Positions 54,212 through 64,000 of a DNA stretch of 64,000 bases are shown here, one piece after another; positions within the stretch are counted from its first letter, which is position 1; each line of letters begins with the position of its first letter. The notes below the pieces were generated by a model. That model saw only the letters and a list, made by a program, of their open reading frames with translations. It did no database searches and had not been told where the DNA came from. A program made the translations under genes and the position numbers. This DNA comes from Chloranthus sessilifolius. Lineage: Eukaryota; Streptophyta; Magnoliopsida; Chloranthales; Chloranthaceae. The stretch is from contig CM037590.1 of assembly GCA_021018995.1 (NCBI GenBank), forward strand, positions 38,504,287 through 38,568,286. Direction: 5' to 3'.

Positions 54212-55358
54212 TTGTACTATTTGTTGTCAAGCTTTTTAATTTTTAAATTTTTAAGAACTATTTGTTGTCAAGCTGTTTAGCATTATTGTGACGAAAAAGC
54301 ATTTTTGTGTGGTTAGCATTACTGTGAGTCTGACCAAAAGCATTTTGTACATGCGGTTAGCAGTGTTTTGACTAGCTGTTTAAAATGCATTTTTTTGAAA
54401 GGGTACCTTTATTTTCACCCGCCAAATCTTTGAGCTGACCCACTCATGCGTGTTTACAACTTTAAAAATTCGAAACTTTAAGTTTACCCATTTATTCTTA
54501 TAAATATTTTGTAAGAGATTAACCCACCTGAATTAGTTCTACACACTCACATCTTCTTTCTCGCTCGACGATATCGACAATGATGCCAGTGACAACGATT
54601 CCTACACCAGTGATGTCGAGGAAAAGGCCCACAAAACCTCTTAAAATCCTATAAAGAAGAAGTCATGAACTTTTGAAACCTTAAGAAAAAGAAGCAATGA
54701 AACCCTTTTAAACCTCTAAAAAGAAGAAACTATGAAACTCTCTAAAACTCTAAAATAAAAGAACAAGGAGAAGAAAGAAAACTTCAAACCTCATATATAT
54801 ACTCTTTGAAAAAAAGGAGAACACAAAAAGAAAAAAGAAGAATAAGCCAAAAAAAAAGTGTTTGTGTGTGTGTGACGGTGGGTTTCTAGTGTCAGTGGTT
54901 TAAAATTGACTTAAAACTAACGGTGGGTAACCATGATCAATTAATGAGTACTCATATATTATAGTTTAAAATTGACAGTAGATACCCATTGTCAATTTTT
55001 TTCAGATTTAAATCACGTACAGTGAGTACCCACTATTAAGGTGTCAAACTCGGTATCATTATCGAGTATCGGTCCGTAGAGTATCGATACGTATATGATA
55101 TTTTTATTATAAAAAAAATAGGAAGTTGCAATGGTGTAGCACTATAATTCATAACTATATATACATCGGACACCTGCCCAATTTTTCAATGTCTAAAAGA
55201 GACTCCACAGTATATAGAGTACAGTATATAGAGTACGGAAAGCACAACACCCATGCCCAATTATTTAAATGTCTAAATGCACTTTAATGTCTAAAAAAAA
55301 TTAAAATTTATATGACAATACACATCATAGAAAAGCACGCCACCATTCTTTTCTATTA
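54212..55358. other. Intergenic, unassigned
   Basis: 54650-54790 iterates 'aaaactcttaaaatcctataaagaagaa'-like words. 54880-55030 has 'taaaattgac...cggtgggtaaccatgatcaatt' mirrored by 'agtagatacccattgtcaatt'. 55045-55095 is a short GATACGTAT-type block. No gene. Confidence 0.4.
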
Positions 55359-55797
55359 GGTACCTTTGTCAGCGCCCACTTATTTATCAAAAGAGCCCAC
55401 TCCGGAGTCACCTTCAAAACTGCTGATTAGGTCGTATTAGATGATGAAAGTCGATTTTCACAAAGATCTTCTACACAATAGATTTTGAGATCATGGTGTG
55501 CATATCAGACGATAAGTTATGGATTACACATATCACAGATCCTAAAAACTAATTTTAAAGTTACTTTTAATTGGGATGTATGCCATAGGATTCAAGAGCA
55601 CCATTTTTTAAGGATATGTGATACATTTAATCAAACACTGACCATCGGATATGTGCCCCATGATCTTAAAATCTATTGTGTGAAAGATATGGGTGAAATA
55701 CGACTTTTATTATCCAATCCGATACAATGAACGGTGTATTAAAGGAGTTTGGGACGTGACCCCTTTTAGTAAACTAGTGGGCACGAACAACGGTACC
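55359..55797. mobile_element. P1 copy with both ends
   Basis: Left GGTACCTTTGTCAGCGCCCA, right GTGGGCACGAACAACGGTACC. The arms hold 'acacaatagattttgagatcatgg' and 'ccatgatcttaaaatctattgtgtg'. 439 bp; target duplication not clear. Confidence 0.75.
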
Positions 55798-55939
55798 TCA
55801 ATAATAACTTTTGGAGCTAGAAGCTGTCACTTCACTGTGACAGACTAATAGTTACGGTATATCTACTAAAAATTTTCCCAAAAAATTAGAGGATTACGAA
55901 GGATATTTTACATAAAAGCAACGATTATTTTTCTTTTTG

Positions 55940-56460
55940 GGAGAAATACTTGATATGTATCGGTTTGCCAGAAAAACGATACGTATCAAACTGATACGTA
56001 TCGTCGATACGAATCGGTATAGGCCGATTTTTGATATCTTGCCTACTATCACACACATGAGTTTTTTTTTGTTTTCTTCTTATGTTTATCTTTCTTTTCA
56101 TGATTTCTAAAGATTTTTATAAGTTTAAAGAGGAAGGAGAAGACAAAGAAGTGGGTTTTAAAAGTGTTTCACAAAGATGTATCACTCGCCGGAATGAAAA
56201 GAAAAGAAGTGGGTTTCATGGGGGTATACGACTCACTAGCATGGTATACCAATATGTATCGGCGGATACTGATACGTATGTGTTTCTTGGCAAACTGATA
56301 CGTATCGGGCCCGATACGTATTAGTATCTCAATTCGGTATCGGCCGATGTAGTATTGGTTTCGGCTGACACCTCTATTTTTATTTTTATTTTTTGAAAAA
56401 AGGCCGATATGTATCGGCTGAGCCGTATCTGTCCTCGATGGACCAATACCCGAGTCCAAT
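55940..56460. repeat. GATACGTATCG-type repeat blocks
   Basis: Two blocks (55945-56035 and 56240-56460) consist of words such as GATACGTATCGG, TATCGGCCGATA and CTGATACGTAT in both orientations, separated by a stretch repeating 'gaatgaaaagaaaagaagtgggttt'. The arrangement is scrambled compared with 5591-5806; ends not found. Confidence 0.55.
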
Positions 56461-56672
56461 ACTGATTTTGACACCTTGCTCATTGGTCCGGAATGAAAGA
56501 CTCGCCGGAACAATGGAGAAGAAGAAGTGGATTTCATGGGGTGAACGACTCACCGGAACGGAGTACTCGCCGGAACGGAAGACTCGTCTGAACGATGGAT
56601 GAAGAGGAAGAGAAGAAGATAAATAACACCCAAATAAGTGGGTGAACTTCAAGATTTCACTTGCCACCAACC

Positions 56673-56821
56673 AAGGATCAAAATTTCGGGTTGGATTTCG
56701 GTTTCGGGCATGACCGAAACCGAATATCAAAATTTTGGAATCCATACAAATCTGGACCTTGATTTCGGTTTCGTTTCAAGCATGCCCGAAATCGAAATGT
56801 TTCGGCCGAAATTTCTATCCA
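56673..56821. mobile_element. TTTCGGCCGAAA-type element with 11-bp target duplication
   Basis: Left end AAGGATCAAAATTTCGG, right end CCGAAATTTCTATCCA. TGCCACCAACC at 56662-56672 recurs at 56822-56832. The core alternates 'tttcggtttcgggcatg' with its reverse complement. Closest relative of the element in SUO intron 2. Confidence 0.75.
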
Positions 56822-57129
56822 TGCCACCAACCGAATCTTTGAGGGCACCACAAATTGCCTCACTTTCCCTTCACACGAGTCTGATAGGAGTGAACTCAAA
56901 GATTTGGTGGGTGAAAATAAAGATAATTTTTTTGAAATACACATTTTTTTCCTAAGAAATACATTTAAATGTGTTTAATTCACAAAAACACGATTGTTCG
57001 ATATCCTGGGTGGAAGTCAAATATTGGGCGGCCGTCAGGAATATTATACGACTGTATGATAGACCGTCTAATATACTTGAGAGAGAAAGCCCTAAATTGG
57101 ACGGCTATCTAATATGCCTTAAGGGTATT

Positions 57130-57255
57130 TTCGCCATATAACTCTCGATGATGAATAGTTTTTAGGAGAGCCCTCCATCACTAATTAGTTCGATGGAAGA
57201 CATGATGAATTGTTTTTAGGAGAGCCCTCCATCACTAATTAGTTGGATGGAGGAC
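57130..57255. repeat. Tandem duplication, unit about 62 bp
   Basis: 'atgatgaat(a/t)gtttttaggagagccctccatcactaattagtt(c/g)gatgga' occurs twice in succession. Confidence 0.8.
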
Positions 57256-57362
57256 TAGTACTCACGAAAAAATCCCTTAAGCATAAGATTAAAGAGGCAT
57301 GGCCATCAACAAATAGGGTGAGGACCTTGGGGTCGAGCATTTAGTGGCCTTAGCTGGAGGTA

Positions 57363-57762
57363 GGGATGCAAACGCTGACCTAGAGATAGGGATGCAAGCT
57401 TTGACCTAAATCGCGAAAATGAACTGAAAATTGAGCGAACCGGCCTGAAAACCGACTTAGATTGACTTGTATCGATTTCATTTCAGTTCGGTTTTGGTTT
57501 AGGGTGGTGAAAAACAAAAATCAAGGGGGTATGATGAGAAACCAAAAAATCAAGAAAATACATTAAGAAAATAAAAAAGTAGTAAAAATGCATCGAAACC
57601 AAAACAATCAAAATATTTCGATTTCAGTTTAAAAATAAAATAAAAAAACTTACCGAATGGAACCGTAACCGATTCATTTCGATTTCGATCCAGGCTGAAC
57701 TGAGCAGGAAAACCGAAAAAATGCGTATCGATTCGATTAGGTACATCGAACTTGCATCCCTA
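57363..57762. mobile_element. hAT-type inverted-repeat element
   Basis: Left end TAGGGATGCAA (57363; a second such start at 57388), right end TTGCATCCCTA. Flanks 'gctggagg' and 'gttggaga' may be a worn 8-bp duplication. The core holds 'cggttttggttt' and 'aaccgaaaaa' words in both directions. Same type as 24302-24693. Confidence 0.6.
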
Positions 57763-57841
57763 GTTGGAGATGTGCACTATTTCTAAGTAACTGTCCTTGA
57801 TGCGAAAGATCCCTATTTCCAGCACGACCAAACTAACTTTA

Positions 57842-58400
57842 GGGCTTTAGTCAGGTCCAACAGGTTGAACACTTAATGTGGTTCAGCCAAATTTTAAAAC
57901 CGTCCGATGCAAGGGTTACAAAAGTAAATGCAAACTAATACAAATAAAAGTCAAGATTTCCTTGTATCCAACAGTTTTAAAATGAGATAATGGCTCCTAA
58001 CCGACATTTAAACACCAAATAGTATTTAAATAATCTTACACTATTAAAATGTCACTTTTTATCTCACATCATTCATGCGCAGGATGATGCTTCTAAGTGA
58101 ATGTAAACCATCCGTTCGATAAACTTTAATATCAGTAACCAAAATTAAGAACAATCGTTGATATTTGAGTTCATAGATAAGATAGTTTGAATCTCCTGAA
58201 AAGATTGATTTTTTGACCCATACCCCTTCAATTGATGATATATCACTTTGACGGTATAAATATCTAAGATGGTACGCTAATAAATGGTATAAGATCGTAT
58301 AAATACCTTTTGATATTTAAATGACGGTCAGAGAGTCGCCACTTTTAAAATTTGGTTGAACCACATTTAGTGTTCAACCGGTTGGACCTGACCATAGCCC
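57842..58400. mobile_element. Large palindromic element (GGGCTWTRGTCAGGTCCAAC ends)
   Basis: Left arm 'gggctttagtcaggtccaac', 'ggttgaacacttaatgtggttcagccaaatttt'; right arm is its reverse complement (58352-58400). A second pair of arms lies inside ('cgacatttaaacaccaaatagtatttaaat' and 'ataccttttgatatttaaatgacgg'). Flanks ACTAACTTT (57832-57840) and ACTAACTAA (58401-58409) suggest a 9-bp target duplication. The inner part is shared with 31215-31660. Confidence 0.65.
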
Positions 58401-58409
58401 ACTAACTAA

Positions 58410-59155
58410 ATGGTCTCCTTCTTGGTGCTTTTCTAATCAAGTGCCCTTCGTGACCAATTAATTAGTCCCAGATTCTCCTTTATCTCTAAATCTATCTCTA
58501 AGTGTAGCAATCTATGGCCACTTAGGCATCTTTTATTTTGAGCAATGTTATAATGGTTTGAGATCTCAGATTTTCGAGTTGTGTCAAAGATCGAGACCTG
58601 TTGGCGAAACGTCTCGGAAATGTGAAACGAAAATAGCCTTGTAGTTATCTCACATCATTAAAATAGCTGATTGATCTTCCGCAATCAATCTAAATATATA
58701 GGCCAAGTGGCCGTCTTTAATTAAAAGATATCTCAGTTAAAGAGTCACACTTATAAATTAATTTTCTACCGTTCGATTAATGATCTTTAATATTGGCCGT
58801 TAAAAAGTAGAGTAATAACCGATAATATAGTGCACAGATTTAAACATACCATGATAGTTGTTTACGAGATCATCACATACACTGGACAGTAAGAAAAAGT
58901 GCCCCGTGTATAAAAATGATGAGTAGTATATTTTCATTGGTGTACTAGTTTAACATCTTATATAAACTAACATTTTAAAGGTAAACTTTAATGCAGATCA
59001 GTCTAGTCTAGCTGAGCCCCGCGACGTATCACCGGAGGATTGAGACATACTACCCGAGATGTCTCGTCTCGGGCGAACTTTAAACTCATGAATGTTAGTG
59101 CCGCAAACATTTTTGTTACTGTGACACCACTTAAGTAAGGTAAATATCGTAAACT
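58410..59155. other. Intergenic, unassigned
   Basis: 58570-58650 and 59010-59080 contain loosely mirrored 'gagacctgttggcgaaacgtctcgg' and 'cccgagatgtctcgtctcggg' words. No gene. Confidence 0.35.
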
Positions 59156-59159
59156 GATG

Positions 59160-59410
59160 GCCATATTTTTTGTTCCCCTCTTCCAAACAATAGGCGTACA
59201 ATCACACGGTCATATGTTGATTCCATGTGGCACACAACCCTAAAGTTGGACGATTGCAGCATACCATAAAATGATTCATGCTCACTTTTTGGGATGTGGA
59301 ATCAACATATGACCGTATGATAATGATAGGCTTAGATCTCAAGATCTATTGTGGCGAAGATTGGAACCAAAAATCATCTACATTGTCTGATTTAAAGCAG
59401 TAAATAATTT
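59160..59410. mobile_element. P1 copy, termini lost
   Basis: 'acaatcacacggtcatatgttgattccatgtggcacac' is mirrored by 'gggatgtggaatcaacatatgaccgtatgataatg', then 'gatctcaagatctattgtggcgaagattgg' and 'cattgtctgatttaaagcag'. Confidence 0.65.
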
Positions 59411-60490
59411 TTCCCTTTTGTTTAAAGTGATGTGGCCGTAACAAAAATGAGTGTGGCTGTAACACTCTTACAGTGCTATGTGACGAAGTTTCTCTGTCTC
59501 GGACAGTGTTACGCAGTCGTGATTGGGTGCACACATAGTGGGGCCCTAAGCCCTATAGCCAGTTACGTTGTCCAACATAAATTGCCTACAAAATTGTTTA
59601 TAAAGAGCTATCCACTGTTGAATCATAGCTTCTGTCAAAATCTTATGTGCCAATCATTTTTTTTAACCACTTATCGTGCTCTAAAAATCACATGTAGAAT
59701 TTTTTGTAATTGATTTATAGCTACTACTCTCGCTCATCTTGAAGCCCATCAGAGTCTTGTAGCTCACTAGTTCAGGTCTGTCATGATCTTTTCCACAAGA
59801 AGAAGGAAGAATGGTACTGCCCAAATCTCTTAAGAAATGTGATTTTAATCAAAATGATAATGAGATCTTAGCTTGGATGATGAGGAAAGGATTGAAGACG
59901 TGGCAACGGTTGAAACATGAAGGCAATAAAGGTAGAAGCCACGATCATGATAGGCCTGATTGCAGGATCGGGGCTGGTCATGGCTTTGATAGTATATAAA
60001 AAACACAATACATTAATTTAACTTTAGGATAATCATCCACCGTTAAATGATCTTCCATGGTTTAAATGATCTTTCACCATTAAAATATCACTTTTTATCT
60101 CACACCACTGAAGTGTGATTTATCGTTGTGTCATGTGGCACACATCTATGATAAAAAAACGTAAGCACTTGAGTCATCCGACCAAGTTTTAAGAAAGTGG
60201 GCAGGACAAGTGAATTTTTTATTTTTTTTATTTTTTACTTTTAAAATGTCAAACAAGGGAAAAGGGTCTAGCCAACAGAGTGCAGCTCCATATAGAGTGA
60301 AAATGTAACGGTCTGATGGTACAACCCTAATGTCAAGATCGCTTTTGAAAAAGATTAGCACGAAAAGCATATGATTCAAATAATCAACCATATTTTCATG
60401 TGTAAAGATTGGTTGCAATTACAGAAAGAATCTCCGGTTAGTTGCAACAATGGTACCTCAAAAATCCATGCATGCAACCAGTTGTAACTG
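59411..60490. other. Intergenic DNA upstream of TBL gene 2
   Basis: A P1 right-arm fragment at about 60300-60400 (aacggtctgatggtacaaccctaatgtcaagatcg). 60040-60120 shares 'accattaaaatatcactttttatctcacac' with 58045-58075. No gene. Confidence 0.4.
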
Positions 60491-60494
60491 TTCC

Positions 60495-60683
60495 ACGTGG
60501 ACCAATCAGACACCATGCTTTAAAAATGGTCCAAATTACAATGGTGCACTAGACAGCTTCCATTTAAGTAAAGAATCCCAAATATAGAAACAAGTTAAAG
60601 TTTTCTAACATACCATAATATCAAGTGATTCACTAAATCTCTCTCTCTCTCTCTCTCCAGTCAATTTTTTCAATCAAATCACC
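60495..60683 (+). promoter_or_regulatory. Promoter/leader of TBL gene 2
   Basis: Matches 22485-22681 upstream of TBL gene 1. Differences include a longer CT tract (60640-60658) and small indels. Ends 'caatcaaatcaccATG' in both genes. Confidence 0.6.
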
Positions 60684-61545
60684 ATGCCAAAGAAGATGGA
60701 TTCTTCTTCTTCTACATTTCCTAGTGTTATTAACCATTACAAGATCACAAGGAAGATAGTGACCTTCTTGTTATGGGCACTAGGTGCAACACCCATAATC
60801 ATCTGGTTCATCCTCTATTCTCTAAGCCCTTTTACTGTGATATCCAAACAACACCTCAATCAAAGGGCTCTCATCAAACATGAACAAAAAGGTTCATAAA
60901 TAACAACATCCATATCTTAGTCTTAATCAAATTTGATATTTCTCTATGTTTTTACTTATTTATTATAACCAACTCTGATAGATATGATTTTGTCTTCTGT
61001 ATAGGTGATGCTGAGAAATGTGACATGTTCATGGGTAGATGGGTGTGGGACCCGACACGCCCTATTTATACGAGTTGTCGGACAGTACCGGAGTCGAAGA
61101 ACTGTGGCAAGTATGGGAAAGATGATGGTTTTCTTAATTGGAGATGGAAGCCAGATGGGTGCCAACTACCGAAATTCGAACCCGTTACGTTTTTAAGGAT
61201 TGTTCGTGGGAAAAAGATGGCGTTTATCGGTGATTCTGTAGCTCGGAACCACATGGAATCACTCCTTTGTCTTTTGTCACAGGTACTGATCAATTTATCA
61301 AAAAAATGATAAATTTCTACTTTCTAGTCTTCTTTGTTTATTAAGTGAAAAAATTGCAGTGGTATCCTGTATGAACATTAGCTGTCAGATCAATACACCG
61401 GTTACACTGTTGCCTTACAATGACCTTTTAATTTCACAGCTAAATATGTTTTAAATTCGTTAACCATTTAGTAGAAACTAGAAAATTGTTTGATGGGTAA
61501 AAAAAAAAAAGCCCTCTTTTTATAAATAAAATTTGTAATAAGTAC

Positions 61546-61576
<31 letters not shown>

Positions 61577-63035
61577 TTAATAATGATAGAAGTGGAGGGG
61601 ATATGCAACCGGTTGCAGAGATCCGATCCATCCCTGCAACTGGGTGCATTTTCACATCCCTGTGACCTGATCAAAAAACACCCTGGCATGTGCTTTACAC
61701 ATATATTAAACTTTTTAATTTGCCCCCCATTTGATGTGTCGAAGATACCATAATGCCACACAAAAACGTCATTGAATTTGTACCCTATTCGTATGCATTT
61801 TCAACGGTGGATATATATATTAGATTGTGCCTAAATTTTGAGTGTGGCATTTGATCGAGTTTACCCAAGTTGCGTAGAGTCCAATCCTTGTAGTCACATG
61901 ATGCCCAGTTGGCGTGATTGCAGAGATCATCCATTGCATAGTCTCGAGTCTCGACCTCTAATAATAATAATAATAATAATATAAAAATTCCCATTTAGCT
62001 ACCAATCATCTGCAGGCACACCCTTATGGAAATCATTAGACTATTTGCCTTTCTTTTCTTCTTGTTCATCTGCTAGTCAAGCTGGACTTAGCTAATCACT
62101 CCTTAAAATCCAATAGCTTGAAAAAGAGAACTTATAGACTAATCAAAGGGATGGATCCCATATAAGTTTGCAGCACTTTTCCTTTTGTTTGAGGTGTGAA
62201 AATATATTGATTCAAGTGAAAAAAAATAAGATGAACCATCTGATCATGAATGGTCTTGTCATTGCAGGCGGAGACTCCTACAAACTTATATGAGGACTGC
62301 AAGGATCGATTCCGAACATGGTACTTCCCTTCACATAATTTCACACTCATGACCTTCTGGAGCAGATTCCTGGTACTCGGTGTAGAACGAGTAATAAACG
62401 GTTCACCTTCGGCAGTGTTTGACATCCACCTAGACCAAATTGATGACAAGTGGACATCGAAACTCTTTGGGATCGACTACGCCATCATATCGGACGCTCA
62501 TTGGTTCTTTAGGAAACTCTACTTACATGAGGGAAATAGCCTTGTTGGGTGTGTATACTGTACGGACCCGAACGTTACAGACTTCGGCCCTGCTTTCGCC
62601 ATCAAAAGGGTCTTTCGGACCGCACTCGGGTTTATAAATGATTATAGACATGGGACAATAGTAACTATAGTAAGGACATTCTCACCAGCCCATTTTGAAA
62701 ATGGATCATGGAATGGTGGGGGAACATGCAATAGGACTAAGCCCTTGAGTGAAGGAGAGTTGGGTTTGAGGGAGATGGAGTGGGAGATTAGATATGGGCA
62801 AGTAGAAGAAGTTGAGAGAGTGAGAGAGGAAGGTGAGAAGAGAGGGAAGAGATTTAGAATTTTAGATGTGACCAAGGCTATGTTATTGAGGGCTGATGGG
62901 CACCCTGGTTTACATTGGAACAAGATTGGGATGGATGGTTATAGTGATTGTGTGCATTGGTGTTTGCCAGGGCCCATTGATGTTTGGAATGAATTGCTAT
63001 TAGGCTTGCTCAATGCGGATTCAACCCTTCATTAA
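60684..63035 (+). CDS. TBL: Trichome-birefringence-like O-acetyltransferase (TBL gene 2)
   Basis: Exons 60684-60891, 61005-61282 and 62268-63035 (TAA); phases 1 and 0, as in TBL gene 1; 417 aa. One hydrophobic segment near the N-terminus (VTFLLWALGATPIIIWFIL), so a type II Golgi protein. The PMR5N/TBL domain (CDMFMGRW ... NWRWKPDGC) is followed by the PC-esterase part with GDS at 145-147 and DCVH at 389-392 (Asp389, His392). It acetylates a wall polysaccharide; xyloglucan is a guess from the TBL19-22/AXY4 likeness. Intron 1 is 113 bp in both genes; intron 2 is 985 bp here against 1798 bp in gene 1. Differs from gene 1 in the shorter N-terminus and a C-terminus ending ADSTLH instead of EDSTFLGKW, due to small indels at the stop. 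Intact. Confidence 0.9.
61540..61575. repeat. (TAA)n microsatellite in TBL gene 2 intron 2
   Basis: About ten AAT units; a second (TAA)n of about seven units stands at 61960-61981 in the same intron. Confidence 0.9.
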
Positions 63036-63815
63036 GGGGAAATGGTGATTTTTAATGGTTAGGTGAGGTATTTGGCAAAGGGTGTCCAGGCGTTGGCACA
63101 GTGACAAAAAACTACAAGGGGAGCACATTTGGATGTTCTATGGAATAGCGATTTGATTTGGTATCAGCATTTGAGTGGCCCTATACATATGAAAAGGTGT
63201 TCTTGTTAGAAGTTTTTTAAAATTTCTCAAAATCCATTGATAATTTCGATATTACTGAAGAAGAAATTGATTTCGAGATGTGGGTTTTCTTGGAGAGTGC
63301 TGCTATTGTCGTGCCATATTTTTCTTCGAGCACACCAAACTTAAGACCTCTGCGAATTTTACATGAGTTTTTGGTGAGGCAATAGCAACAACATTCTCAT
63401 ATTTTATTTGCTGCATCGATATTCACGCACTTTAGATAGCTGATATGTGTGATTGATCGGTCCATTTCTTCACTTGGAAGCCTAGCTTCTTGTGAGGGGA
63501 AATTTATCCGACCGACCCAGTCAGATACACCTTTTACGTCACAGGCCCTATATTTTCACCTTTATCCAAACCGATCAGCTTTTAATCAAGCTATTTTCAG
63601 CTACCATAAAAAGTCAGAAATATCTCTTCTTACGCTTTTTTTCGTTTTATATAGTTTAAAATTTTAAATATTTACATTTATCTATATTTATACGATGTGA
63701 AACATGATCTATACCATCTGATTTGAAGGCCACAATATAAAATTAATGGTGCCAAAGATAGACAAGAAAAAAAGGCGATATTACTTCTTAAATTTATTTA
63801 TTTATTTTTAAACAG
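63036..63815. other. Intergenic DNA downstream of TBL gene 2
   Basis: 63036-63090 still resembles the 3' side of TBL gene 1. 63300-63360 repeats the 'gcacaccaaacttaagacctctgcgaattttac' phrase. 63690-63760 holds a P2 fragment (accatctgatttgaaggccacaatataaa). No gene. Confidence 0.45.
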
Positions 63816-64000
63816 TTGATGTCGACTCTTAACACAGTCGATGACAACTCTTAAAACAGTCGATGATAACTCTTAACATAGTTGGTACCGACTGTTTTAA
63901 GAGTCGACATCGACTGTTTAGACAGTCAGTATTGACTGTGTAAACAGTCGCTATTGATTGTTAAAAAAAAAAAAAAATTTATATAGTTGATGGACAGTCG
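63816..64000. repeat. Array of ACAGTCGATG/CATCGACTGT units at the window end
   Basis: About eight units of ACAGTCGATG-like sequence, alternating with 'acaactcttaa' spacers, run first in one orientation (63817-63890) and then in the other (63890-63960): 'gactgttttaagagtcgacatcgactgttta'. The array continues past the window edge. A 14-bp A run separates the last unit. Confidence 0.7.

Noticed and set aside
56169..56745. Overlapping minus-strand open frames of 119-122 aa
   Set aside because: They cross GATACGTAT and TTTCGG repeat blocks; no protein signal.
59811..59999. 62-aa open frame
   Set aside because: Short, no recognisable motif, no conserved neighbour.

Overview
This is plant nuclear DNA. 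It has GT-AG introns, plant-specific gene families, Ty1/copia elements, LINE fragments, SINEs and many inverted-repeat elements. The encoded proteins look like those of a basal angiosperm, perhaps a magnoliid such as Lauraceae, but that placement is an impression and was not tested. Only four protein genes are convincing, all on the + strand. No tRNA, rRNA or CRISPR array is present.

Layout. 1-2.3 kb: remnant of a long LTR and a SINE. 2.5-15.7 kb: a SUO-type gene (BAH domain, TFIIS N-terminal domain, two GW motifs). Its first intron is about 7.8 kb and is packed with repeats; its second intron carries nested inverted-repeat elements; its last exon is about 4 kb. 15.7-22.6 kb: probable 3' UTR and repeat-rich intergenic DNA. 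22.7-25.9 kb: a trichome-birefringence-like (TBL) O-acetyltransferase gene with three exons. 25.9-33.1 kb: intergenic repeats, including a segment of about 1 kb present twice. 33.1-38.8 kb: copia element 1 (+), with an exact 5-bp target duplication but a broken coding region. 38.8-43.5 kb: dense inverted-repeat elements. 43.6-44.6 kb: a single-exon plant carboxylesterase (CXE). 44.6-47.5 kb: repeats, including a 100-bp retroposon with a 30-bp target duplication. 47.5-53.7 kb: copia element 2 (-), lacking reverse transcriptase and RNase H and split by a 2-kb TG...CA insertion. 53.7-60.5 kb: more inverted-repeat elements. 60.7-63.0 kb: a second TBL gene, clearly a duplicate of the first and with the same promoter-proximal sequence. 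63.8-64 kb: an array of short palindromic units at the window edge.

How the genes relate. SUO acts in nuclear and microRNA-linked regulation, the two TBL proteins are Golgi polysaccharide O-acetyltransferases, and CXE is a soluble alpha/beta hydrolase. They do not form a pathway. The TBL pair is a tandem duplication pushed about 35 kb apart by transposon insertions.

Most of the unexplained structure is in the repeats. (i) A high-copy palindromic family (ends near GGGTACCTCTATTTGYGCC) has at least fifteen decayed copies here. (ii) Several small inverted-repeat elements share similar ends (A/C-A/T-GGATCAAAAT) and have 8-11 bp target duplications, but their cores are built from different iterated palindromic words. 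(iii) The two copia elements decayed in opposite ways: one by indels, the other almost only by Trp-to-stop changes in a single frame.
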